Below are positions 53,617 to 61,427 of a stretch of DNA of 64,000 bases, in pieces. Position 1 is the first letter of the stretch. Every line of letters starts with the position of its first letter. The notes under the pieces are model-generated. The model was not told the origin of the DNA and did no database searches. It was given only the letters and a program-made list of their open reading frames with translations. The position numbers and the translations under genes are program-made. Source of the stretch: Gellertiella hungarica (lineage in GTDB: Bacteria > Pseudomonadota > Alphaproteobacteria > Rhizobiales > Rhizobiaceae); contig NZ_JACIEZ010000001.1 of the NCBI RefSeq assembly GCF_014197145.1, forward strand, positions 496,001 through 560,000, read 5' to 3'.

Positions 53617-53735
53617 TGGGTCTTTTCGGCACCCGGCGCTGGCTGGCACAACAGGCGGGCTCGGCCCGCTCGGAAGCCAAGGCGCGTGCTGCCCGCGATA
53701 ATGGCCGAATGGGCGGGCGACCGAAGAAAAGCTGA
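53616..53735 (+). CDS. 39-residue basic peptide coupled to the DUF2442 gene
   Basis: ATG 53616 overlaps the preceding stop by one base and gives MGLFGTRRWLAQQAG... ending SEAKARAARDNGRMGGRPKKS. The ARDNGRMGGRPKK tail resembles the basic tail seen at the end of some longer DUF2442 proteins. It may therefore be a separated C-terminal tail rather than an independent toxin. It is shorter than usual annotation cut-offs. Confidence 0.55.
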   Translation: MGLFGTRRWLAQQAGSARSEAKARAARDNGRMGGRPKKS

Positions 53736-53744
53736 CGCTTTTCC

Positions 53745-53773
53745 CTTGCGCCGCATCCAATCTGCCGCTAGAA
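53745..53773 (+). promoter_or_regulatory. trpL promoter
   Basis: CTTGCG (53745-53750) and CTAGAA (53768-53773) are separated by 17 bases and end nine bases before the trpL ATG. Transcription would start at or within a few bases of the ATG, so trpL would be leaderless, as known for Sinorhizobium meliloti trpL. Confidence 0.65.
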
Positions 53774-53782
53774 AATACGGCC

Positions 53783-53830
53783 ATGAACACGTCCTTGAAC
53801 ATGATTGCAAACTGGTGGTGGGCTCGCTGA
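53783..53830 (+). CDS. trpL: trp operon leader peptide
   Basis: ATG 53783 to TGA 53830 encodes [15 protein letters not shown], with three consecutive Trp codons (TGG TGG TGG). It closely matches the known rhizobial TrpL peptides. Ribosome stalling at the Trp codons when charged tRNA-Trp is scarce should let the antiterminator form. There is no Shine-Dalgarno motif, which fits leaderless initiation. Confidence 0.93.
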   Translation: MNTSLNMIANWWWAR

Positions 53831-53902
53831 GGCGGCCTTGACCAGTCATGTCCACAAGGGACGAAAGACCAAGCCGCCCGAAAGTTTCGAGGCGGCTTTT
53901 TT
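53831..53902 (+). terminator. trp attenuator (terminator with competing antiterminator)
   Basis: The terminator stem is AAGCCGCC (53871-53878) with GGCGGCTT (53891-53898), extended inside by CGAAA/TTTCG, and followed by TTTTTT. GGCGGCCTT (53831-53839), just after the leader stop, can pair instead with AAGCCGCC to form the antiterminator. ACTGGT in the Trp codons (53811-53816) pairs with ACCAGT (53841-53846) as the protector stem. Confidence 0.9.
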
Positions 53903-53948
53903 GTTACCCGCCTCCAGCCCGGGCAGAGAGCAGAAGGGGAATGCGAGA

Positions 53949-56138
53949 ATGGCCACGATCATCCGGGATGACGGCGCTGAGATCTACGAGACGAAGGGGG
54001 GCATCACCGTCACCCGCCAGCGGCGCTCCACGCCCTATGCGGATGCGGTCTCGTCCTATGTGGACCGGCTCGACGAACGGCGCGGCTGCGTTTTCTCCTC
54101 GAACTATGAATATCCGGGCCGCTACACCCGCTGGGACACGGCGATCATCGATCCGCCGGTCGGGCTGTCGAGCTTCGGGCGCCGTGTCTGGCTGGAGGCC
54201 TATAACGAGCGGGGCGAGGTGCTGCTCTCCTTCATCAGCCGCAAGCTGGAGACGGTGGACGAGATTTCCATCACCGGCGTTGCGCCCCGCCGCGTCGATC
54301 TCAAGGTGAAGGATCCGGATCGGGCCTTTACCGAGGAGGAGCGCTCGAAGATCCCGACCGTCTTTACGGTCCTGCGCGCGATCACCGATCTCTTCCACTC
54401 CTCGGCCGATGCCAATCTCGGCTTCTACGGTGCCTTCGGTTACGATCTCGCCTTCCAGTTCGATGCCATCGACTTCAAGCTCGAGCGCCCGGCCGACCAG
54501 CGCGACATGGTGCTCTACATCCCGGACGAGATCCTCGTGGTGGACAACTACGCCGCCAAGGCGTGGATCGACCGCTATGATTTCGAGATGAACGGCCAGA
54601 CGACGGCGGGCAAGGCGGGCGATATCGCGCCCGAGCCCTTCCGCATGACCGACACGATCCCGCCCCGTGGCGATCATCGTCCGGGCGAATATTCCGAGCT
54701 GGTTGTCAAGGCGAAGGAGAGCTTCCGACGCGGCGATCTCTTCGAAGTGGTGCCGGGCCAGAAGTTCATGGAGCGCTGCGAAAGCAAGCCTTCGGCGATA
54801 TCCAAGCGCCTCAAGGCGATCAATCCGTCGCCCTATTCCTTCTTCATCAATCTCGGCGCACAGGAATATCTGGTCGGCGCCTCGCCCGAAATGTTCGTGC
54901 GCGTTTCCGGCCGCCGGATCGAGACCTGCCCGATCTCCGGCACGATCAAGCGCGGCGACGACCCGATCGCCGACAGCGAGCAGATCCTCAAGCTGCTCAA
55001 CTCCAAGAAAGACGAATCCGAGCTCACCATGTGCTCGGACGTGGACCGCAACGACAAGAGCAGGGTCTGCGAGCCGGGCTCGGTGAAGGTCATCGGCCGC
55101 AGGCAGATCGAGATGTATTCCCGTCTCATCCACACAGTCGACCATATCGAAGGGCGTCTGCGGGATGGCATGGATGCCTTCGACGGCTTTCTCAGCCATG
55201 CCTGGGCGGTGACCGTCACGGGTGCGCCGAAGCTCTGGGCGATGCGCTTCATCGAGGCGCATGAGAAGAGCCCGCGCGCCTGGTATGGTGGCGCCATCGG
55301 CATGGTGGGCTTCAACGGCGACATGAACACGGGGCTCACGCTGCGCACCGTTCGCATCAAGGATGGCATTGCCGAAGTGCGGGCGGGCGCTACCTTGCTC
55401 AACGATTCCATTCCGCAGGAAGAAGAAGCCGAAACCGAACTGAAGGCCTCCGCCATGATTGCCGCGATCCGTGATGCCAAGAGCGCCAATTCCGAGAGCA
55501 AGGGCCGCGATGCGGCCAAGGTCGGGACGGGGGTCAACATCCTGCTCGTCGATCACGAGGACAGCTTCGTGCACACGCTGGCGAATTATTTCCGCCAGAC
55601 GGGCGCCACCGTTTCCACCGTGCGCACGCCCGTGCCGGAGGAAATCTTCGACCGGCTGAACCCGGATCTGGTCGTGCTGTCGCCCGGGCCGGGCAGCCCC
55701 AAGGATTTCGATTGCAAGGCGACGATCAGGAAGGCGCGGGCCCGCGATCTGCCGGTCTTCGGCGTCTGCCTCGGTCTGCAGGCTCTGGCGGAAGCCTATG
55801 GCGGGGAGCTCCGCCATCTGGCGATCCCCATGCACGGCAAGCCGTCCCGCATCCGCGTGCTGGAGCCGGGCATTGTCTTCTCCGGTCTCGGCAAGGAAGT
55901 GACGGTCGGGCGCTATCACTCGATCTTCGCCGATCCGACGACGCTGCCGCGGGATTTCGTGATCACGGCGGAAACCGAGGATGGCACGATCATGGGTATC
56001 GAGCACACGAAGGAGCCGATTGCGGCGGTGCAGTTCCATCCGGAATCGATCATGACGCTCGGCGGCGATGCCGGCATGCGGATGATCGAGAACGTTGTGG
56101 CCCATCTTTCGCGCAAGGCAAAGACCAAGGCCGCCTGA
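53949..56138 (+). CDS. trpE: fused anthranilate synthase TrpE(G)
   Basis: A 729-residue fusion of component I and component II, as in Sinorhizobium. Residues ~1-515 are the chorismate-using TrpE part (PFRMTD, the [10 protein letters not shown] and [11 protein letters not shown] segments, [14 protein letters not shown]). Residues ~530-725 are the glutamine amidotransferase TrpG part, with nucleophile Cys607 in GVCLGLQA and QFHPES. It makes anthranilate from chorismate and glutamine. GAAGGGG lies upstream of ATG 53949. Expression is set by the trpL attenuator. Confidence 0.97.
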   Translation: MATIIRDDGAEIYETKGGITVTRQRRSTPYADAVSSYVDRLDERRGCVFSSNYEYPGRYTRWDTAIIDPPVGLSSFGRRVWLEAYNERGEVLLSFISRKLETVDEISITGVAPRRVDLKVKDPDRAFTEEERSKIPTVFTVLRAITDLFHSSADANLGFYGAFGYDLAFQFDAIDFKLERPADQRDMVLYIPDEILVVDNYAAKAWIDRYDFEMNGQTTAGKAGDIAPEPFRMTDTIPPRGDHRPGEYSELVVKAKESFRRGDLFEVVPGQKFMERCESKPSAISKRLKAINPSPYSFFINLGAQEYLVGASPEMFVRVSGRRIETCPISGTIKRGDDPIADSEQILKLLNSKKDESELTMCSDVDRNDKSRVCEPGSVKVIGRRQIEMYSRLIHTVDHIEGRLRDGMDAFDGFLSHAWAVTVTGAPKLWAMRFIEAHEKSPRAWYGGAIGMVGFNGDMNTGLTLRTVRIKDGIAEVRAGATLLNDSIPQEEEAETELKASAMIAAIRDAKSANSESKGRDAAKVGTGVNILLVDHEDSFVHTLANYFRQTGATVSTVRTPVPEEIFDRLNPDLVVLSPGPGSPKDFDCKATIRKARARDLPVFGVCLGLQALAEAYGGELRHLAIPMHGKPSRIRVLEPGIVFSGLGKEVTVGRYHSIFADPTTLPRDFVITAETEDGTIMGIEHTKEPIAAVQFHPESIMTLGGDAGMRMIENVVAHLSRKAKTKAA

Positions 56139-56177
56139 GAGACCCTATCTCCCGAAAGGGATTGGCGTTAAAGGAAG

Positions 56178-56210
56178 CCGCGCCGGCCTGTCTTGCCGGC
56201 GCGGTTTTTT
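56178..56210 (+). terminator. trpE(G) intrinsic terminator
   Basis: CCGCGCCGGC (56178-56187) and GCCGGCGCGG (56195-56204) form a perfect ten-pair stem with a seven-base loop, followed by TTTTTT (56205-56210). Confidence 0.93.
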
Positions 56211-56253
56211 GTTTGGCGCCTGTCTTGCGCCATAACGTCAAAGGAGAATGCTC

Positions 56254-56718
56254 ATGGGCAAGACCGACGTGTCAGGCCTCTCCCAGCTCGGCCAGAATGT
56301 GGAAGCCCCCAAAAACCCCGAGGAGGCCGTGCTGGAGCGCGTTCCTGCCTCGCATGCGGGCACCGATTACGTGGTGCGCTTCACGGCACCGGAATTCACC
56401 TCCATCTGCCCGATGACGGGCCAGCCGGATTTCGCCCATATCGTCATCGATTACGTGCCGAACGAGTGGTTGGTGGAGTCGAAGTCGCTGAAGCTCTATC
56501 TGCATTCCTTCCGCAATCACGGTGCCTTCCACGAGGATTGCTCGATCGACATCGCCAAGCGGCTGGTCGCCCTTCTGGAGCCCAAGTGGCTGCGGATCGG
56601 TGCTTACTGGTATCCGCGCGGCGGCATTCCCATCGATGTCTTCTGGCAGACCGGTGCGCCGCCCGAGAATGTCTGGCTGCCGGATCAGGGGGTGGCGCCC
56701 TATCGCGGGCGCGGCTGA
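56254..56718 (+). CDS. queF: NADPH-dependent 7-cyano-7-deazaguanine reductase QueF
   Basis: A 154-residue QueF of the single-domain type. It has the catalytic Cys52 ([12 protein letters not shown]) and Asp59, and the [18 protein letters not shown] segment. It reduces preQ0 to preQ1 in queuosine synthesis. ATG 56254 is chosen because AAGGAG (56241-56246) lies seven bases before it; ATG 56248 is too close. A small GGCGC/GCGCC hairpin at 56215-56231 lies just upstream, but no complete preQ1 riboswitch is recognisable. Confidence 0.96.
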   Translation: MGKTDVSGLSQLGQNVEAPKNPEEAVLERVPASHAGTDYVVRFTAPEFTSICPMTGQPDFAHIVIDYVPNEWLVESKSLKLYLHSFRNHGAFHEDCSIDIAKRLVALLEPKWLRIGAYWYPRGGIPIDVFWQTGAPPENVWLPDQGVAPYRGRG

Positions 56719-56750
56719 GACCGGAGGAGGGGGCGCTGCCCCCTTTTTTC

Positions 56751-57266
56751 TTACCGGATGGCGGGCAGGAGAACGGGGCTTGCCCGGCGCAGCAGACGGC
56801 CGGCGAGGAAGCCGGTTGCAATCAGGGTGGCGGAGGTCACCAGGAAGCCCAGCGCGAAGCTCGCGGGGTCGCCACTCGTTTCCAGACCGTGGGCGTGCCC
56901 ATGGAAGAGGGCGAAGCCGGCGAAGAGGGCGAGCGAGGCCGGATAACGCTGCGGGAGGAGGGCAAGTCCTGCAATGACGGCAACGGACAGGAGGATCATG
57001 CCCTCAACGGCCGGTAGTGCCACGCCGCCCAGCGCCACGGCGAAGCCGCCTGCCATGGCGGCCAGAAAGGCGGCTGCCAGCCCCGCGGCGAACTTCGACC
57101 GGAAGGACGAGGCGGCAAGCCCGGCCGCCATCATCGCGGCCAGGTGATCGAACCCGGTCAGCGGGTGCAGGAGCCCGGCGGCCAGTCCGGCCTCCGCCCC
57201 GTGGCCTCCATGGGCAAAGGCAGGCGAAGCGATGAGAAGGGGGATGAGGAAAGCCAGTTTTTTCAT
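56751..57266 (-). CDS. HupE/UreJ-family metal transporter
   Basis: A 171-residue membrane protein with a signal-like N-terminus (MKKLAFLIPLLIASPAFAHGGHG), the HPLTGFDHLAAMMAAG motif, a HGHAHGLE motif and about six hydrophobic segments. HupE/UreJ proteins move nickel or cobalt. GAAGGAA precedes ATG 57266. No hydrogenase, urease or cobalamin genes adjoin it, so the metal is uncertain. Its 250-base leader has cobalamin-riboswitch-like fragments (see findings). Confidence 0.88.
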   Translation of the reverse strand: MKKLAFLIPLLIASPAFAHGGHGAEAGLAAGLLHPLTGFDHLAAMMAAGLAASSFRSKFAAGLAAAFLAAMAGGFAVALGGVALPAVEGMILLSVAVIAGLALLPQRYPASLALFAGFALFHGHAHGLETSGDPASFALGFLVTSATLIATGFLAGRLLRRASPVLLPAIR

Positions 57267-57518
57267 CGACAGGGTTCCTTCGTGCAAGGGATCGGCAGCC
57301 GGCGCGCATGTTGCGTTGCACAAGAAGAGCCGCATCGGGGCGGCCTGTCCATACCCTGAACAAGATTTTTTTGGCATTGGCGGGTCTCCCTGTGCAGTGC
57401 CGAAGCCGGTTCTGCGGGATAAGCATTCCTTCACCCTTTGGCCGCTTGCCGCTTTCTTCCATTGTCATCCCCCCTGACTCGCATTATCTGCTTTAGGACT
57501 GACATCTGGAGATGGTTG

Positions 57519-58103
57519 ATGAGCGAAGAAGACGACAAGAAGACCGAACTGCCGCTGGGCAAGGAAACGGAAGCGAACCTGTTCAAGTCCCGTTCGATCT
57601 TCATTTACGGCCCGATCAACATGGAACTGGCGCAGAAGGTGTGCTCGCAGCTCGTGGCGCTTGCCGCGGCCAGCGACGAGGACATCCGCATTTTCGTCAA
57701 CTCCCCGGGCGGCCACGTGGAGTCGGGCGATTCGATCCACGACATGATCAAGTTCATCAAGCCGAAGGTCTGGATGATCGGCACCGGCTGGGTCGCCTCT
57801 GCTGGCGCCCTGATCTATGTCAGCGTTCCCAAGGAGCGCCGGCTGTGCCTGGCCAACACCCGCTTCCTGCTGCACCAGCCGTCCGGCGGTACGCGCGGCA
57901 TGGCCTCGGACATCGAGATCCAGGCCCGCGAAATCATCAAGATGAACGAGCGGCTCAACAAGATCTTCGCGGCCGCAACCGGCCAGCCGATCGAAAAGAT
58001 CGCCAAGGACACCGACCGCGACTACTGGCTTTCCGCCGAGGAAGCCCGGGAATACGGTCTGGTCTCCAAGGTCATTTCCTCGCAGGACGAAATCGGCGCC
58101 TGA
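57519..58103 (+). CDS. ClpP-family serine protease paralogue
   Basis: A 194-residue ClpP-fold protein. The catalytic triad Ser94 (VASAGAL), His119 (LLHQPSGG) and Asp168 (DTDRDYW) keeps exactly the ClpP spacing (25 and 49 residues). The nucleophile elbow is GWVASAG rather than the usual GQAASMG, and the hydrophobic N-terminal axial loop is replaced by a charged stretch ([18 protein letters not shown]). It is not followed by clpX, so it is likely a second ClpP. It is followed by a hairpin terminator. Confidence 0.9.
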   Translation: MSEEDDKKTELPLGKETEANLFKSRSIFIYGPINMELAQKVCSQLVALAAASDEDIRIFVNSPGGHVESGDSIHDMIKFIKPKVWMIGTGWVASAGALIYVSVPKERRLCLANTRFLLHQPSGGTRGMASDIEIQAREIIKMNERLNKIFAAATGQPIEKIAKDTDRDYWLSAEEAREYGLVSKVISSQDEIGA

Positions 58104-58127
58104 GCCGGACGTCCCCCTCGACATCTC

Positions 58128-58153
58128 AAGGGCGCGCCGAAAGGGGCGCCCTT
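58128..58153 (+). terminator. hairpin after the clpP-like gene
   Basis: AAGGGCGC (58128-58135) and GCGCCCTT (58146-58153) form an eight-pair stem 24 bases after the stop, followed by TCCCGTTTGT. Confidence 0.65.
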
Positions 58154-58257
58154 TCCCGTTTGTCGGAAAGCTCTTGTAACGGAGCGCTATTTATCGGAAT
58201 AGTCCCGCGGGTGAAGGCGCGCTAGATCTGGCCTTTGGAACAGGCCGGGAGGCATCG

Positions 58258-59163
58258 ATGAGCTTATCGACACGGGAAGATACGGAAGGCAGGAGCCGCA
58301 GGTCCGCTGGCGCGCGATGGATCGCTGCAGCGGGTCTTTCGGCGATGCTCCTCGGGGCGCTCCCCGCCATGGCGGGCGAGACGACCGTGACGCTGAACGG
58401 GGGCATTGCCGCCACGCTCAACATTCCCGATTCGGTGAAACCGGAATCCGCGCCCGCGCCGGCGGTCCTGATGCTGCATGGCTTCGGCAGCAGCCGCAAT
58501 GAGGTGGGCAACCTCTTTGCCCGGCAGGCGGAAGCGCTCGCAGCCCGGGGCATCGCCTCGCTGCGCATCGATTTCCGCGGCTTCGGCAAGAGCGACGGTG
58601 ACACCGGGTCCACCACGATCGACAGCCAGCTGGAAGATGCGAAGGTCGGTCTCGCCTATCTCACCAAGGTGAAGGGCATCGACAGCGCCCGTGTCGGCGT
58701 GCTCGGCTTCAGCCTTGGCGGGGGTGTTGCCATGCTGGCCGCCGCCGACGAGCCCCAGAAGATCAAGTCGCTCGCAACCTGGTCTTCGGTTGGCGATTTC
58801 AAGGCGGATTTTCTTGCCAGCCTCGGCCAGAAGGCCTTCGACCGGGCGAAGGAAGATGGCGTCGTCGGTCTCGATCTCGGCTGGCGCACCATCGCCCTCA
58901 AGCAGGCGTTTTTCGACAATCTGGAACAGCACCGGCTGGACGATGCCATTGCGAAATATCCCGGCGCCTACATGGCGATTGCCGGTGCAAAGGATGGCTC
59001 TGCGGCCTATCTGGTGAAATTCGCGAGCCTCGCCAAGGGCCAGACCAAGCTGACCCACGTCATTCCCGAAGCCGACCACATCTTCAACGTCCTTGGCGAC
59101 GACCAGTCCAAGGCGGAGGATGTGCTCGCGAAGACCACCGACTGGTTCGCCCGTACTCTCTGA
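58258..59163 (+). CDS. secreted alpha/beta hydrolase
   Basis: A 301-residue protein with an N-terminal signal peptide ending near residue 40 (LPAMAGE), an oxyanion-hole LHGFGSSRNE segment, nucleophile GFSLGGG and a late His in EADHIFNVLGDD. This layout fits dienelactone-hydrolase/serine-aminopeptidase-like hydrolases of the periplasm. The substrate is unknown. GGGAGG precedes ATG 58258. The BenE-like gene follows by 31 bases. Confidence 0.83.
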   Translation: MSLSTREDTEGRSRRSAGARWIAAAGLSAMLLGALPAMAGETTVTLNGGIAATLNIPDSVKPESAPAPAVLMLHGFGSSRNEVGNLFARQAEALAARGIASLRIDFRGFGKSDGDTGSTTIDSQLEDAKVGLAYLTKVKGIDSARVGVLGFSLGGGVAMLAAADEPQKIKSLATWSSVGDFKADFLASLGQKAFDRAKEDGVVGLDLGWRTIALKQAFFDNLEQHRLDDAIAKYPGAYMAIAGAKDGSAAYLVKFASLAKGQTKLTHVIPEADHIFNVLGDDQSKAEDVLAKTTDWFARTL

Positions 59164-59194
59164 CGACATAACCGCCCCTACGGACCGTCCGCCC

Positions 59195-60370
59195 ATGCTG
59201 AAAGATCTCTCCCCGCAGGCCTTCTTCATGGGCCTTCTCACCGCGTTCGTTGGCTTTGCGAGCTCCTTTGCCGTCGTGCTTCAGGGCCTCAAGGGCGTCG
59301 GCGCTAGCGATGCGCAGGCTGCTTCCGGCCTGATGGCGCTTTCCATTTCCATGGGCCTCTGCGCCATCGTGCTCAGCTTCTCGACACGGCTTCCGGTCAG
59401 CATCGCCTGGTCGACGCCGGGCGCGGCCCTGCTCGTCAGCGCAGGGGCAGCCGTGGGTGGGTTCAATGCGGCCGTCGGCGCCTTCATCGTCTGCGCGATC
59501 CTGATCGTCATCGCCGGGCTGTTCAAGCCCCTCGGCCGCGCTGTGGCGGCCATTCCGGCGCCGCTTGCCAATGCCATGCTGGCAGGCGTGCTGGTCGGCC
59601 TCTGCTATGCGCCGGTCAAGGCTGTGTCGTTCAACCCGGCCTTCGGCCTGCCCATCGTGCTTGCCTGGCTCGTGGTGGGCGCCTGGAAGCGGCTTTATGC
59701 GGTGCCGGCAGCGCTGATCGCCTTTGCCGGCGTGCTGGCCTTCGGTGTCGACATACCCGAGGGGGCTTTTGCCAGCTGGGCTCAATCCCTTGGCCCGACG
59801 GTTCTTCTCGTGAAGCCGGAATTCCACCTCGCCAGCATCGTTTCGATCGGCCTGCCGCTCTTCATCGTCACCATGGCCTCGCAGAACATTCCCGGCATTG
59901 CCGTGCTGAAGGTCAATCAGTACGAACCCAATCCCGGCCCGCTTTTCGCGACCACAGGCCTGTTTTCGCTGTTCTCGGCCCCTTTCGGCGGCCATGCGGT
60001 GAACCTTGCGGCCATCACGGCGGCCATGTGCGCGGGCGAGGATGCGCATCCGGATCCCGCGCGGCGCTATTGGGCGGCCGTCATCGCCGGGATCGGCTAT
60101 GTCGTCTTCGGCCTTCTGGCCGGTGCGGTGACGGGTTTCGTGGCGCTCGCGCCGCCGGTTCTGATCCAGGCCGTCGCCGGGCTGGCGCTGGTGGGCGCCT
60201 TCTCCGGTTCGGCATTTGCGGCGCTGAAGGAGCCCGAAACCCGCGAAGCAGCGGCGGTGACCTTCATCGTCACCGCCTCGGGCGTCACCTTTGCCGGCAT
60301 TTCCGGCGCCTTCTGGGGCCTTCTCGCCGGCGGCCTCGCCATGGGTCTGGCGCGGGTGGCGCGGCGCTGA
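59195..60370 (+). CDS. BenE-family transporter
   Basis: A 391-residue membrane protein with about twelve hydrophobic segments. The FVGFASSFAVVLQGLKGVGAS, WSTPGAALLVSAG and FGGHAVNLAAITAAMCAGEDAHPDP segments are characteristic of BenE benzoate:H+ symporters. No benzoate catabolic genes are near, so another aromatic acid or unrelated substrate is possible. Confidence 0.85.
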   Translation: MLKDLSPQAFFMGLLTAFVGFASSFAVVLQGLKGVGASDAQAASGLMALSISMGLCAIVLSFSTRLPVSIAWSTPGAALLVSAGAAVGGFNAAVGAFIVCAILIVIAGLFKPLGRAVAAIPAPLANAMLAGVLVGLCYAPVKAVSFNPAFGLPIVLAWLVVGAWKRLYAVPAALIAFAGVLAFGVDIPEGAFASWAQSLGPTVLLVKPEFHLASIVSIGLPLFIVTMASQNIPGIAVLKVNQYEPNPGPLFATTGLFSLFSAPFGGHAVNLAAITAAMCAGEDAHPDPARRYWAAVIAGIGYVVFGLLAGAVTGFVALAPPVLIQAVAGLALVGAFSGSAFAALKEPETREAAAVTFIVTASGVTFAGISGAFWGLLAGGLAMGLARVARR

Positions 60371-60382
60371 GCAGCGCCCTGA

Positions 60383-61003
60383 TCAATAGGGCGAGGGCAG
60401 CAGGATCGCATTCGGGTTCTGGCGGAACACCTGCACCTCGCGCTCCGCATCCTGCAGATCGAATTCCGCATCGCGCAGATAATCGCGAGACCAGCGCATC
60501 TGCCGGTCGAGGTCATCGATCTCGGCCCGGATGCGCCGATACTCCGCCTCGTCCTTGGTTTGCTTCAGGAGCGCATAGCGCTCGTCCATCTGCGATCGCT
60601 TGGAGGAGATGTCGTTCCTGAGCTCCGAGACACGGTTGCGCGCCTTGTGGGCGTTCTGGCCGATGCCATAGCCCTTGAGGAAGCCTGCCGAGCGATCGGG
60701 CGGGCATACGTTGTAATAGGCATCCCCGGCCTCGCCACGGGCAAGACCGTTCATCGGAGTGCAATAGCGCAGCACGCCGACCTTGTAGCCTTCGTTCCAT
60801 TGCGACTGGTCGGGCACGACCTTGATGCGGGCGCAGGACTTCGTGTGGTCGGCAAAACGGCTCTGCGGATCATAGCCAGCCGCGCCGTCGGATTCGCCGA
60901 TGACACGCCAATCGGCGGCGGCGCATTCTTCCTTGGTGAGCGAGTAACAGGATGCGAGGCCGAAAAGACACAGCCCCATGGCGAAAGCGAGAAGAATACG
61001 CAT
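60383..61003 (-). CDS. DUF2799 lipoprotein
   Basis: A 206-residue lipoprotein with signal peptide and lipobox LASC (Cys near residue 18), followed by the DUF2799 pattern: TKEECAAADWRVIGESDGAAGY, a CARIKVVPDQSQWNEGYKVG segment and LRYCTP. The C-terminal half is a charged coiled coil (DEAEYRRIRAEIDDLDRQMRW). AGGGGATC precedes ATG 61003. The family's function is unknown; it should sit in the envelope. Confidence 0.88.
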   Translation of the reverse strand: MRILLAFAMGLCLFGLASCYSLTKEECAAADWRVIGESDGAAGYDPQSRFADHTKSCARIKVVPDQSQWNEGYKVGVLRYCTPMNGLARGEAGDAYYNVCPPDRSAGFLKGYGIGQNAHKARNRVSELRNDISSKRSQMDERYALLKQTKDEAEYRRIRAEIDDLDRQMRWSRDYLRDAEFDLQDAEREVQVFRQNPNAILLPSPY

Positions 61004-61101
61004 GATGATCCCCTGGAAGTTGAGAAAAGCTAACGGCTTTTCCCGGAGGCGCAAAGGGCAAATTCTGGACTAATCCATGCGCGGATTTGCAGGGCGACAC
61101 A

Positions 61102-61130
61102 CTTGACCCGGGGCCCGATGCCGCTGTAGG
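61102..61130 (+). promoter_or_regulatory. candidate promoter of the leuA leader
   Basis: CTTGAC (61102-61107), then 17 bases and TGTAGG (61125-61130), ends nine bases before the leuL ATG. The -10 box is weak, but the layout equals that of the trpL promoter. Transcription would begin next to the leader ATG. Confidence 0.45.
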
Positions 61131-61139
61131 TTTCGCCCC

Positions 61140-61265
61140 ATGAACACAGGGACCGCTTTCATTGCTGTCATGTCCGCCTCCGGCTCCGTACCGGCGGCGA
61201 TGCCTTCGCGTGTTCCAAACTCGCTTCTTCTTCTCGGCCTTATCCGCGGTTGCCGGGTCCGTTGA
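61140..61265 (+). CDS. leuL: probable leuA leader peptide
   Basis: ATG 61140 to TGA 61265 encodes 41 residues; an inner ATG at 61200 gives 21 (MPSRVPNSLLLLGLIRGCRVR). Four consecutive Leu codons (CTT CTT CTT CTC) plus CTT and ATC lie eight codons after the inner ATG, which is the hallmark of a leucine attenuator. It sits 162 bases upstream of leuA, followed by strong inverted repeats. The remaining stretch to leuA has no other gene. Confidence 0.7.
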   Translation: MNTGTAFIAVMSASGSVPAAMPSRVPNSLLLLGLIRGCRVR

Positions 61266-61309
61266 GGAGCGCCCGGCGGCCGGGCAAGCCGTTTGGCTAA
61301 GAGCTCCTC
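61264..61309 (+). promoter_or_regulatory. leuA leader secondary structures
   Basis: GAGGAGC (61264-61270) pairs with GCTCCTC (61303-61309). Inside it lie GCCCGG/CCGGGC (61271-61276 and 61280-61285) and AGCC-GTTT-GGCT (61287-61298). The outer stem begins at the leuL stop codon, so a translating ribosome would alter folding. No T-run terminator is evident, so control could act on translation of leuA. Confidence 0.5.
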
Positions 61310-61427
61310 ACCAGAAACCTTTCGCTGAATTAGACCTTTGAGGGTCCCGCAGCCTATCGCCAGCCGCTGTCAAACAGGGTATGAGCGGTGCCGAAACTGC
61401 GGTCCAAGATGATGAGACGAGACTGAC

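Noticed and set aside
56215-56231. Small hairpin upstream of queF considered as a preQ1 riboswitch
   Set aside because: Only one short GC stem is present; the A-rich pseudoknot tail of preQ1 riboswitches is missing.
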